From Faecalicatena contorta (GTDB lineage: Bacteria > Bacillota > Clostridia > Lachnospirales > Lachnospiraceae), in assembly GCF_039521745.1 (NCBI RefSeq), contig NZ_BAAACT010000066.1: a DNA stretch of 64,000 bases, one strand, 5' to 3'. The notes under the pieces are model-generated. The model worked only from the letters and a program-made list of their open reading frames with translations, was not told where the DNA came from and did not search any database. Positions 15,975 through 24,145 of the stretch are shown here, piece by piece; position 1 is the stretch's first letter, and each line of letters opens with the position of its first letter. A program made the position numbers and the translations under genes.

Positions 15975-16996
15975 TAACAAGTGAGCGTTCCCTCCACCTT
16001 ACAGAGCTCCGCCTTCCACTCAGACTGTTTCTGGTTCTGCATAGCCAGACAGTAAAAAATCTGTTTCACGCTCCCCTCCAGGTCCTGCCTGTATGTGATA
16101 ACCTGCCTTCTCCCGGCCTCTGGAAAATCATCAATCCCCGCCACCCGGATCTGCACCTCCTTCAGCCGCCGAACCGAATAGGATACAGCCGCCGCGATTT
16201 CCCGGTCACCACAGACAATGGCCTCAGGCAGGGGTTTGTTGTAACGCCTTAGATAATCCAGGACAAATTCGCTTACATGGTGCCTGCATTCCCACGGAAG
16301 ATGAAGAAAGGGCACATCTTCACCTGTTTCTTTCAGACATGCCTCTTCACGGCATGCGATGCTGTATATATCCCGGCGGTCCCAGCCTGCATAACGGATG
16401 TCCCGGCAGCCCTCTTTTTGCAGCTCACCGCAGAGCGTACGCACTGCCTTGCCATTATCCAGCGCTACACAGTCCGCGAAGGGCAGTCCTTTATCTGTAT
16501 CAAAGAAGACCATGTTCATGCCCAGCGCACGGAGGCGTTTCAGCTTTTCCATGTCCACCGGCAGATCTTCCAGCCATATCACCGTGTTCTGAAGCCCCCG
16601 TTTATAAAGGCGGTAGAGACAGTTCTCCAGGGTTTCCGTGCGCGGCTTCTCCACATACAGAATCATGGCCCCCTCCTGCTCCGCATAGGTCTGGATCTGT
16701 GCGATAAATTCAGCAAAAAACGGATTCTTCGCTGGAGCTATCAGTACGATCATATCCATACTGCTGGCGGTTCCATAATTGTGGAAACACACCCTCGTCC
16801 CGCTTCCAACTTCTCTGACAATCAGATGATCATGCTCCAACAGATCCAGGGACTTCCTAACCGTTACCCTGCTCACCTCCAAAGTCTCCGCCAGTATGCG
16901 TTCGGAGGGTATCCTCTTCCCTTCCTGATAGGTTCCGTTAAATATCAGGTCACATATTCTGTTTTTTACGTTGATGTATAAATTTTCTTCACTCAT
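15971..16996 (-). CDS. GntR/LacI-hybrid transcriptional regulator
   Basis: The 341-residue protein joins an N-terminal GntR winged helix-turn-helix (residues 1-70, with RIPSERILAETLEVSRVTVR) to a LacI/periplasmic-binding-protein-like sensor domain (from about residue 80; DMIVLIAPAKNPFFAE). This AraR-like architecture typically senses sugars or sugar phosphates and represses catabolic operons. It is the last gene of the glycyl radical enzyme operon, 48 bases after the kinase, and is the obvious candidate to bind the palindrome at 21878-21912. No Shine-Dalgarno precedes the ATG, yet a good promoter ends 7 bases upstream, suggesting an additional leaderless transcript. Confidence 0.9.
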   Translation of the reverse strand: MSEENLYINVKNRICDLIFNGTYQEGKRIPSERILAETLEVSRVTVRKSLDLLEHDHLIVREVGSGTRVCFHNYGTASSMDMIVLIAPAKNPFFAEFIAQIQTYAEQEGAMILYVEKPRTETLENCLYRLYKRGLQNTVIWLEDLPVDMEKLKRLRALGMNMVFFDTDKGLPFADCVALDNGKAVRTLCGELQKEGCRDIRYAGWDRRDIYSIACREEACLKETGEDVPFLHLPWECRHHVSEFVLDYLRRYNKPLPEAIVCGDREIAAAVSYSVRRLKEVQIRVAGIDDFPEAGRRQVITYRQDLEGSVKQIFYCLAMQNQKQSEWKAELCKVEGTLTCY

Positions 16997-17003
16997 GCAA
17001 ACA

Positions 17004-17032
17004 ATTATAGTCTTTCTGCATTACTGATGCAA
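17004..17032 (-). promoter_or_regulatory. Internal promoter of the GntR/LacI-type regulator gene, likely leaderless
   Basis: TTGCAT (17027-17032), a 17-base spacer and TATAAT (17004-17009) end 7 bases before the ATG, so transcription should begin at or next to the start codon. An inverted repeat TGCAT-N5-ATGCA (17017-17031) overlaps the -35 element and may be an operator. Confidence 0.6.
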
Positions 17033-17044
17033 TAGAGGTTACTA

Positions 17045-18523
17045 TTAAAATAAATCTTTATTTCTGGGATACAGTTCTTTGTAGATCTGATATCTTTCCT
17101 CATATACTTTCTGATTTTCCGGATCCGGCGCTGCCACATCACTGCTGAGCCGGACAATCCAGCCGCATGCCTCTTCAAACGATGCATAACCGCCCGTGCC
17201 CACCGCAGCCGTGATGGCAGCCCCCATACAAGCCTGTTCCTGAATCAGGCTTGTATAGATTTCTTTTCCAAACATATCCGCCTGGATCTGACGGAAAAGA
17301 CGACCTCTTGCACCGCCCCCGGATGCAAGGATACGCTGGAATCCAACCCCCATATCCTGAAAGATTTCCAAAGAGTTTTTCAGCCCGAAGATAATCCCTT
17401 CCATTGTGCTGCGTATCAGATCCGCCTTAGTATGGCTCAGTGTCAGGCCATGGTAGATGCCTTTTGCTTCCGGATCATTGTAGGGCGTGCGCTCCCCGCT
17501 CAGATAGGGGAGAAAAAGAAGGCCCCTGCTCCCGGCGGGAACCGTCTCGGCCAGGGCTGTCATATCATCGAAGGACTGCATATCCAGAATATTTTTCATC
17601 AGCCACTTCAAAGCCACGCCTCCGCTCAGATTGGCGCCCATGAGCATCCACCGGTCTTCTCGTACATGGCAGAAGGTGTTTGTTCTGTAAAGTTTGTCAT
17701 ACAGCGGTGTGCTGACAGCACAGGCCAGCTGGCTGGCCGTCCCAATATTAGCCGACAAAGTTCCCGGTGATATGATACCATTTCCCACCGCCTGCATCAG
17801 GCTGTCGCCTCCGCCATATACGAGCTTTGTCCCTGCCTTCAGCCCCGTCAGCCTCTCGCACGCAGCAGTTGACTCCCCAGCCGCCTCATAGGCTTCACGG
17901 CACGGTACGAAAAAGCCTCTCTCCAGTCCCAGCCGGTCTATGAAATTCCAAGCCCACTGCCTGCTTTTTGTGTCAAAAATGGCAGTGCTGGAGGCATCGG
18001 ACATATCTGTGCCCAATTCTCCGCACATTCTGTAACGCAGATAGTCCTTGGGCAGCATTACCTTATCAATAGAATTGTAGACTTCCGGCTCATGCTCTTT
18101 CACCCACATCAGCGAGCTGATTAAAAAACCGGTACTCAGGGAATTCAGCGAGATTTGATGATATTCCTCCCTTGGTATGATGGAATATAGATTCTGAATC
18201 TCCTGCTGCGAGCGCTGATCGGCCCATATAATCGCATTTCTCAGGGGTTTCCCGTCTCTGCCAATCATAACCAGGCCGTGCATTTGCCCGGAAAAGCCCA
18301 CGCCTTTGATACAAGCCCTTGCATCCTGATGTTTCTCCAGCAGTGACCTGACCGTGCGCAGGGCTGCATCGCAGAGCAGGTCTATATCCTGCTCCGCGTA
18401 CTGCTGTTCCCGTTTTATAATTTCATATCCCTCCTGTGCGGTCCCCACCGCCCTTCCATTTTCCTCCATAAGAAGAGACTTTACACTGGAGGTTCCCAGA
18501 TCGATCCCTATATAATACTGCAT
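17045..18523 (-). CDS. FGGY-family carbohydrate kinase (xylulokinase-like)
   Basis: The 492-residue protein has the two FGGY domains. The N-terminal phosphate loop is GIDLGTSSVKSLLM, the substrate region is GFSGQMHGLV and IIWADQRS as in xylulokinases, and the C-terminal ATP-binding signature is ASGGGARGRLFRQIQADMFG. It phosphorylates a sugar or polyol with ATP in the cytoplasm. AGGAGG lies 5 bases before the ATG. It sits 13 bases downstream of the glycyl radical enzyme gene, so it probably phosphorylates either the substrate or the product of that enzyme. The motif similarity to XylB does not fix the substrate. Confidence 0.9.
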   Translation of the reverse strand: MQYYIGIDLGTSSVKSLLMEENGRAVGTAQEGYEIIKREQQYAEQDIDLLCDAALRTVRSLLEKHQDARACIKGVGFSGQMHGLVMIGRDGKPLRNAIIWADQRSQQEIQNLYSIIPREEYHQISLNSLSTGFLISSLMWVKEHEPEVYNSIDKVMLPKDYLRYRMCGELGTDMSDASSTAIFDTKSRQWAWNFIDRLGLERGFFVPCREAYEAAGESTAACERLTGLKAGTKLVYGGGDSLMQAVGNGIISPGTLSANIGTASQLACAVSTPLYDKLYRTNTFCHVREDRWMLMGANLSGGVALKWLMKNILDMQSFDDMTALAETVPAGSRGLLFLPYLSGERTPYNDPEAKGIYHGLTLSHTKADLIRSTMEGIIFGLKNSLEIFQDMGVGFQRILASGGGARGRLFRQIQADMFGKEIYTSLIQEQACMGAAITAAVGTGGYASFEEACGWIVRLSSDVAAPDPENQKVYEERYQIYKELYPRNKDLF

Positions 18524-18536
18524 ATGATCCTCCTTT

Positions 18537-20921
18537 TTATAAACTGGTTGACTCTAGATCCAGACGTTTAATAATATCCTCCTGGATATCCGGCGAAAGA
18601 TCCAGGAAGTTAACAAATGTACCGTGGATTCTCATAATATATACGCCGCTGGGGGCGTATTTTTTGGGATTTTCCAGCACCTTGCGCAGCATGTCGGGAG
18701 TTGTTACATTCACATACAAGTAAAATGGGGATACGCCCTCCTTCTGCGGATTATAGAACAATGGAGATATAATCTTATCCCGGAATTCCCTCCCTTTCTG
18801 CTCAAACAACTGGGTTTTAAAATAATTCGGATTGATCCCCAGATGGGATGCATAGCCGCCGTTCATTTTATCGAAAGGAAGCTTCATATTAGAAAGCATC
18901 CTGAATCCAAGCCCCTGATGCGCTTCCCCATACAGCGGATCCACTCCATATCCCAGCTGTTCTCTGGACTTCCTGCCGTCCGGCGTGGCTCCTACCCAGT
19001 ATCCATAAAGCAGATGTGTCGAAGGAGTTGACCAGTCAGGCCGGAATGGATTGCCAAGATAATTCTTTTTGGATGCAATCAGGTCGCTGACACGGTTCGC
19101 GATCTCTGCGGCCTCGTTATCGACCCTTGCGATATTATTACCGAATTTAGGCGCTGTCAGAAGATACTGCTGCATCTCCGGATCCTGCTCAAAATTCGTG
19201 CGCAGCGCTTCAATCAGCCGGTCTGCATCCTGGGGGCATTCCTCCAGCAGGGTGTCAATGGCGGTGAATGCATCCGCCACAACTGACAGACCGTGAATCA
19301 GACAGCCGCTTCCGTTGTACCTTGTTCCCTGGCGCTTCGTGTCTCTGACATCTATCCCGCTCTCCACTCCGCCCATCATAGAAGATAAGAATGGAACCTG
19401 GAGCAAGCCAATCGCCTCTGATGCCGCATTCGCACATTCCACCATCATATCTGTATATTCCTCCAGATTGCTATAAAATATGGAACGAATATTTTCAAGA
19501 ATCTCACGTTTATTCCCATATCCCAGCTCCTCGTCGCTTTTACCGAGCTTCCTGCCGGTGATCGTGGAGACACCTCCGTTCAGGGAAAGCTCCAATATCT
19601 TGCCGAGATTCAGCCAGCTGTTCGTTGTATTGCCATTGTCTTTCCCCATGATCAAAGGCTCCTGGCAGCCGGCTACCGAGTAATCCTGCAGGTCTTCCTC
19701 TTCCACACCGCTCTGGTTTTTCAGGACACAGAATACCGCATCGTCGTTAAACAGCGATGGGGTCAGGCATCCCGGCGTGAAGAAAAATCTGCCCATGCTC
19801 TCATACAGTTCCGGGGGCGTATTCTTATGAAGCTTAACAGAGAGAATAGGCTGCGGCAGATTCATATCGTAGTAGGCATCCAGGAGTGCATAAGAGGATG
19901 GATTTGTCAGATCCTCCCCTTCATTTGATTTACCGCCTATCATCAGATTCTGAGAGATCGCCCAGCTTCTGTCCGCAACATTAAAAAACACAAGCAGATG
20001 CTTGAATAAAGCGGCTGCTGTCTCCCGGTCAGTCCCGTCCATTGCCCGGTAGGGTTCGAAAATCCGGTCCGCATTTCCCACGGAAAATGCAAAGGGGTTC
20101 GGTGTCTGCTCCAGGCACATGGTCTGCCATATTAAAATAAAGGACTGAACCGCCTCGTACAGATTCTCAGCCCCGCGTCCAGGAACCTTTCTCAGAGCCG
20201 CTTCCATCATCGCAAACCTTGGTTTATCCTCCTCCCCTGCACTTTCCCATTTTTCATGGGCAAGATCAGCATACCGGCCTGCAAGGATGAGAGCCGCATC
20301 CAGCGCCGTATTCATTGCGGTATAATAAATCTTCTTCTCCTCGTCTGTTACGGATGCCATCTGCTCCCGGATCTGTTCCTTAACGCCATGTATCCCTTTT
20401 TTTAACATGGGCCGTACGTCCGGAATCAGATGTCCTGTTACCTGTTCGATAAAAAATATGGCTTCACTCGTGCTGTCGCCCGCTATATCATAGGCCCGGC
20501 GCAGAGCATCTGCAAACTTCGTGTGATTGTTATATTCCCTTAGATCCTCAATTCTTTCTCTGGTGATATCACCAATGGGATCGATATCTCCAAATACAGC
20601 TACCGGATCACAGTAACCGCTGAAAGAGTCCACTGTGAATGCCGGATTGATTAATGCGTAGGAACGCGCAAAGGAATCATCCTGAGTTCCTGCAAACAGG
20701 TGATAGTCGCTGATCCACAGCGGAAGTTCCCTGGCAATCTCCACAAGTGTTTTGGCAATGCGGATGGAATCCGGATCTTCCCTGAATTCACTGTCACATC
20801 TTCTCATGATTTCTTTTGCCAGAAACCACCCTTCCAGATGGTCTATGCTCCGTTCCTCCTGAAATCTTTTTTTTGCAAGTTCCGTAATTTTTTCTGCCGT
20901 CAATGCTTTTTCTGCCATCAT
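18537..20921 (-). CDS. Glycyl radical enzyme of unassigned substrate (PFL-like family)
   Basis: This 794-residue enzyme (start ATG 20921, 9 bases after AGGAG) belongs to the pyruvate formate-lyase superfamily. The active-site loop reads VAGCQEPLIMG with Cys 419 and Glu 421. The C-x-E pair is the hallmark of the dehydratase and decarboxylase branches (glycerol dehydratase, choline lyase, hydroxyphenylacetate decarboxylase) rather than PFL, which has two adjacent cysteines. The C-terminal radical motif is RIHGTFVNFL with Gly 767, instead of the common RVxGY/F. Its activase lies immediately upstream and an FGGY kinase immediately downstream, pointing to anaerobic sugar, polyol or anhydrosugar breakdown. 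No microcompartment genes are nearby. I cannot name the substrate. Confidence 0.93.
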   Translation of the reverse strand: MMAEKALTAEKITELAKKRFQEERSIDHLEGWFLAKEIMRRCDSEFREDPDSIRIAKTLVEIARELPLWISDYHLFAGTQDDSFARSYALINPAFTVDSFSGYCDPVAVFGDIDPIGDITRERIEDLREYNNHTKFADALRRAYDIAGDSTSEAIFFIEQVTGHLIPDVRPMLKKGIHGVKEQIREQMASVTDEEKKIYYTAMNTALDAALILAGRYADLAHEKWESAGEEDKPRFAMMEAALRKVPGRGAENLYEAVQSFILIWQTMCLEQTPNPFAFSVGNADRIFEPYRAMDGTDRETAAALFKHLLVFFNVADRSWAISQNLMIGGKSNEGEDLTNPSSYALLDAYYDMNLPQPILSVKLHKNTPPELYESMGRFFFTPGCLTPSLFNDDAVFCVLKNQSGVEEEDLQDYSVAGCQEPLIMGKDNGNTTNSWLNLGKILELSLNGGVSTITGRKLGKSDEELGYGNKREILENIRSIFYSNLEEYTDMMVECANAASEAIGLLQVPFLSSMMGGVESGIDVRDTKRQGTRYNGSGCLIHGLSVVADAFTAIDTLLEECPQDADRLIEALRTNFEQDPEMQQYLLTAPKFGNNIARVDNEAAEIANRVSDLIASKKNYLGNPFRPDWSTPSTHLLYGYWVGATPDGRKSREQLGYGVDPLYGEAHQGLGFRMLSNMKLPFDKMNGGYASHLGINPNYFKTQLFEQKGREFRDKIISPLFYNPQKEGVSPFYLYVNVTTPDMLRKVLENPKKYAPSGVYIMRIHGTFVNFLDLSPDIQEDIIKRLDLESTSL

Positions 20922-20972
20922 AATCTCTGCTCCTTTCTCTCTTTTTAAACACACTTTCATATGCAAATCCAT

Positions 20973-21839
20973 CTATGTACGCATATAATTCAGGCCAAGT
21001 TCCACGAGTTTCTCCCTGAACAGCTGGATTGTCTCCGCTCTTACGTGGGCCGTTTCTGACATCTGGTATTCCCACCCACACTGTTCCCATTTCTTTTTTC
21101 CAAACTCATGATAGGACAAGATCTCAAACGTCACATTATCTCCCCCGATGGTTTGAAAGAATTCGAGAAAATCTCTGATATCTTCTTCACTGTCGTTCAC
21201 TTTACCGATCAGAGGAACCCGTACGTGCAGGCAGGGATGGACTCTGGCAGCGTGCCTTATATTCTCCAGAGTCTGCTTATTAGAAATGCCGGTTGCTATT
21301 CTGTGTTTTTCCTCATCACACAGCTTACAGTCCATGATCAGCTGGCTGATATAGGGAAGACATTCCTTCAGGCGCGGACTGGCGCCATTCGTTTCCAACG
21401 CTGTATGAATCTCCGCTGCATGCAGGCGTTCCAGAGTCTCCAGCAGTTCATCAAACTGCAGCGTTGCCTCTCCTCCGGTAAATGTAACCCCGCCTCCATC
21501 ATAAAACATAGGGCTGTTCGCTGTAACTTCTTCTACGACTGCCTCCACCTCCACCTCTTCATAGGAAAGGCGTATTCCCTTCGTCCGATGCTTAGTCACG
21601 CATTCTTTTTCCATGCATCCCCGGCATATCGTCCTGTCCAGCGTCTTATTTCGAACTGCATGATGTGGACAGACCTCATCCAGGAGCCATTCTTCCTCTG
21701 TTATTAGTACGCCTTCCCATCTCATGCCTTCGGGATTCGAACACCAGGGGCAATTCATATTGCACCCTTGTAAATGATAGACCAGCCTATTTCCGAATCC
21801 ATCCTGGGAATAGTTAAACCCTCTCTGAAATATCCGCAT
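20973..21839 (-). CDS. Glycyl radical enzyme activase (radical SAM)
   Basis: The 288-residue PflA-type protein generates a 5'-deoxyadenosyl radical to make the glycyl radical on the neighbouring enzyme. The SAM cluster motif is CNMNCPWC (Cys 26, 30, 33), and the GGE motif is TFTGGEATLQ. An insertion with Cys 57, 72, 75 and 80 can ligate one auxiliary [4Fe-4S] cluster; many activases of this kind have eight such cysteines for two clusters, so this one is reduced. It is the first gene of the operon, behind a promoter with a palindromic operator. The gap to the radical enzyme start is about 50 bases. Confidence 0.94.
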   Translation of the reverse strand: MRIFQRGFNYSQDGFGNRLVYHLQGCNMNCPWCSNPEGMRWEGVLITEEEWLLDEVCPHHAVRNKTLDRTICRGCMEKECVTKHRTKGIRLSYEEVEVEAVVEEVTANSPMFYDGGGVTFTGGEATLQFDELLETLERLHAAEIHTALETNGASPRLKECLPYISQLIMDCKLCDEEKHRIATGISNKQTLENIRHAARVHPCLHVRVPLIGKVNDSEEDIRDFLEFFQTIGGDNVTFEILSYHEFGKKKWEQCGWEYQMSETAHVRAETIQLFREKLVELGLNYMRT

Positions 21840-21877
21840 GACATTGTCCTTTCCTTTCTGTCAGAAATAGTTCCCCC

Positions 21878-21917
21878 TTCTAATTGGTATTGTATAATAA
21901 TACCAATTAGAAGTCAA
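21878..21917 (-). promoter_or_regulatory. Promoter and palindromic operator of the glycyl radical enzyme operon
   Basis: TTGACT (21912-21917), a 17-base spacer and TACAAT (21889-21894) form a sigma-A promoter. A perfect inverted repeat with 14-bp arms (TTCTAATTGGTATT at 21878-21891, its complement at 21899-21912, 7-base centre) covers the -10 element and the edge of the -35. Occupancy would block RNA polymerase. The GntR/LacI-type regulator encoded at the operon end is the likely ligand-controlled repressor. Confidence 0.8.
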
Positions 21918-21954
21918 CATAAAATGCGCCTAAGAAGATTATAAAATCAAAAGT

Positions 21955-21992
21955 GTGATTGAAAATTGCTTACCGCAGGCTGTTTCAATCAC
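21955..21992 (-). terminator. Hairpin downstream of the frameshifted aminotransferase
   Basis: GTGATTGAAA (21955-21964) pairs perfectly with TTTCAATCAC (21983-21992). On the minus strand it is followed by ACTTTTGATTTT, consistent with an intrinsic terminator. Confidence 0.65.
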
Positions 21993-22005
21993 GCTCTCAT
22001 ACATC

Positions 22006-23176
22006 TTAAAATAAGTCCGCAGCTTCTACGGCATGCAGGATTTCCTCGATCTCTCCAGTTCCGACAACAAGGGCCATCCTGACGTATCCTTCCCCCTCGC
22101 TTCCAAATGCGCTGCCCGGCGTTACAATCAGCCCTGTTCGTTCCATCAGTTCCATACAGAATGCAAATGAAGACTCATATTTTTCCGGTATCCTGGCCCA
22201 GACAAACATCGTTCCCGCGCTGTCCGGGACATCCCAGCCGATCCGTCTCAATCCGGCGCACAGCGCCCTGTTCCTCCTCTCATATTCCAAGCGCTGCTCT
22301 TCGATAAAATCATCCGGCCCGGTCAGTGCGGCGATAGCCGCATACTGCACAGGCAGGAATATCCCATAATCAATCTGTGAACGCAGCGTCTTAAACTTCT
22401 CTAGAATCTCCCGGTTCCCCACCACAAACGAAATTCTGGCGCCTGTGAGATTATAGGACTTTGACAGAGAGTAAAACTCAACGGCAACCTCCCTGGCCCC
22501 TTCAAAGGAAAGGAAGGACCGTCCCTGTTTCCGGGTATAAATAATATCCGAATAGGCATTATCGTGCAGAATAATGATTTGATGTTTTCTGGCAAACACA
22601 ATCAGCTTTTCATAAAATTCATCCGGTGCACAGGCACAGACCGGATTGAGCGGGTAGGAAACAACCATGTATTTTGTTCTTTTCAGCACATCCTCCGGAA
22701 TTTTCTCCAAATCCGGCAGATACCCGTTCCGCTCTTCTATCTTATAAGTCTCAACAGCTGCCCCCGCCATGATACCGCTCATCTCAAACAGAGGATACCC
22801 CGGATTCGGTACCAGGATTGATTCCCCCGGATTACAAAGAACCAGGCCAATATGGGCCATTCCTTCCTGCGACCCATAGACCGACATCACCTCATCTGGC
22901 TCAAGTTTCACCCCGAACCTTTTTCTCATACCTGTACTGTACCGCCTCAATCAGCTCCGGCAGATCGGTAAGTGAGTATTTATAATTCTCCGGATCTTTG
23001 CAGGCATCCTGCATCGCCTTCATGATATGCGGGGCCGGTTTAAAATCAGGAGTCCCGACAGACAAATTATATACCCTGCGCCCACGGGCAAGCAGCTCAT
23101 TCTTTTTCTGATTCAGCGCGGAAAAGATTCCGGGTTGAATATTATTTACTTTTTCTGAAAAATGAAAACTTTCCAT
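22006..23176 (-). pseudogene. Class I/II aminotransferase split by a one-base frameshift
   Basis: Two reading frames together encode a PLP-dependent fold-type I aminotransferase of about 390 residues, resembling LL-diaminopimelate or aspartate-type aminotransferases. The 5' part (22901-23176) has RRVYNLSVGTPDFKPAPHIM; the 3' part (to 22006) has VYGSQEGMAHIGL and the PLP lysine in YSLSKSYNLTGARISF. The frames meet at a run of five A (22920-22924, minus strand GAGAAAAAGG). One extra A restores a continuous sequence (EKKRFGVKLEPDE). It may be a true pseudogene, a homopolymer sequencing error, or less likely a -1 slippage site. Start at ATG 23176. Confidence 0.85.
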
Positions 23177-23240
23177 TCTTTGTGCCTCCTCTTTTGCAAT
23201 ACAGGTATTATATCATGCATTTTAGGATATGTGAATGCAC

Positions 23241-23288
23241 TTGCCGCAGCTGGCGCGAATGTCGATGCATTCGCGCCGCCTGCGGCAA
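23241..23288. repeat. REP-like hairpin, family A copy 2
   Basis: The 48-base hairpin has outer arms TTGCCGCA/TGCGGCAA and a perfect inner stem GGCGCGAATG/CATTCGCGCC around a 6-base loop TCGATG. It matches 44 of 48 bases of the copy at 5672-5719, and similarity continues a few bases on the right (ATTTG). It lies between the HTH gene and the aminotransferase. Confidence 0.85.
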
Positions 23289-23328
23289 CGGGATTTGAAT
23301 TATTTAAATTTTATCCAGGTGTTTCCGA

Positions 23329-23556
23329 TCATTTCATAAAACGCTTCTTATCCTCCGGTGTCATTATGTACTGTACAATATCCTGAACATTACATTCCAA
23401 AATCGTGCACAAATCATTTAGTGTGACCGTGCTGATCGGTGCATTTTTTCTTAATCTGTCTATTGTAGAACCGGATACTTTGTAATCTTTTATTAATGTA
23501 TAGGTGGATTCGTCCGAATTTTGAAGAGTCATCCAGAAAGGACTGTAGTCAATCAT
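23329..23556 (-). CDS. Small Cro/CI-type HTH DNA-binding protein
   Basis: The 75-residue product is essentially one helix-turn-helix domain of the XRE/HTH_26 type: TLIKDYKVSGSTIDRLRKN holds the two HTH helices and TLNDLCTILECNVQDIVQYI the following helices typical of the family. Its start is ATG 23556, 8 bases after GGAGAG; forty upstream codons of the open frame cover the divergent promoter and are not coding. It is divergent from the small acidic protein at 23650 and probably controls both through the GACTATAGTC palindrome between them. Confidence 0.85.
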   Translation of the reverse strand: MIDYSPFWMTLQNSDESTYTLIKDYKVSGSTIDRLRKNAPISTVTLNDLCTILECNVQDIVQYIMTPEDKKRFMK

Positions 23557-23598
23557 AGCAATCTCTCCTTTTTTATAGGATAGTATGCAGTTCTTTAA

Positions 23599-23627
23599 TT
23601 GACTATAGTCTATAAAGCGACTATAAT
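23599..23627 (+). promoter_or_regulatory. Sigma-A promoter with GACTATAGTC operator-like palindrome
   Basis: TTGACT (23599-23604), 17 bases, TATAAT (23622-23627) is a near-consensus promoter for the small plus-strand gene. The 10-base perfect palindrome GACTATAGTC (23601-23610) overlaps the -35 and a further half-site GACTATA (23619-23625) overlaps the -10, as expected for repression by the divergent HTH protein. Confidence 0.7.
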
Positions 23628-23649
23628 AAGTAAAAAGGAGGGATTCGTT

Positions 23650-23880
23650 TTGTTGCCCAATATGAATTATGAACAAAAAAAGAAATTCTGGAACTTTGTG
23701 TATATGGATGATATCGAATTTTTTTATGAGTTTATTGCAGATCTGTCTGATGATGAACAGATTAGATTTTTTGAAGAGACACCTGATTTTCTGAGTGATT
23801 ATTTAAATAACAACGAGACCACCGATCTGGAAGAGGATGCAATCTATCAGCGCATTATGAAAAAAATCAGTCAGCTTTAG
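23650..23880 (+). CDS. Small acidic protein of unknown function, TTG start
   Basis: The 76-residue product is acidic and helical (WNFVYMDDIEFFYEFIADLS, then DDEQIRFFEETPDFL) without membrane segments. I do not recognise a family. The start is TTG 23650, 7 bases after AGGAGG (23637-23642); the frame further upstream runs through the promoter. It is divergent from and presumably co-regulated with the HTH gene at 23329, a two-gene arrangement reminiscent of small regulatory or toxin-antitoxin-like pairs, but no toxin fold is evident. Confidence 0.7.
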   Translation: MLPNMNYEQKKKFWNFVYMDDIEFFYEFIADLSDDEQIRFFEETPDFLSDYLNNNETTDLEEDAIYQRIMKKISQL

Positions 23881-23980
23881 GAATCAGACAGGTGGACAGA
23901 TCAGGGGGAATATTACACCAAAATGCAGACAGCAAAGTGGGCAAGCCCACCTCAGCTCCCCACACCCTCGCTCATGAAAG

Positions 23981-24099
23981 GCTTGCACACTTTGGCGCCG
24001 CTGGGATGCCGCTTGCGGCCATGTACCTTATCGCGGCGTGTGCGTCCCCAGGAGGGTTTTTATGATATAGGAAATTCCAGAAGAATTTCCTATATCATA
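23981..24099. repeat. Dispersed intergenic repeat, family B copy 1
   Basis: About 118 bases are similar along their whole length (roughly 80 percent by eye) to 34523-34640. Shared blocks include CTTTGGCG, GATGCCGCTT, CTTATCGCGGCGT and GGAGG plus TTTTTATGATATAG. This copy ends in a perfect hairpin with 17-bp arms (24061-24077 and 24083-24099) and loop CAGAA. Confidence 0.8.
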
Positions 24100-24136
24100 A
24101 AACAGGGTCCGGCTTTTATAACCGAACCCCTGTTTT
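24099..24136 (-). terminator. Terminator downstream of the coiled-coil gene
   Basis: AAAACAGGG-TCCGG pairs with CCGAACCCCTGTTTT with one bulge, giving a strong stem ending in GTTTTATG on the minus strand. It lies 10 bases past the stop at 24146. Confidence 0.7.
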
Positions 24137-24145
24137 CACCTTTGA

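Noticed and set aside
22901..22950. Programmed -1 frameshift in the aminotransferase
   Set aside because: The run has five A, not the A-AAA-AAG heptamer, and no downstream stimulatory structure is obvious; mutation or sequencing error is more likely.
23236..24100. Short CRISPR-like array formed by the repeats near 23.2-24.1 kb
   Set aside because: The repeats belong to two different families, occur once each here and have no regular spacers; no cas genes are present.
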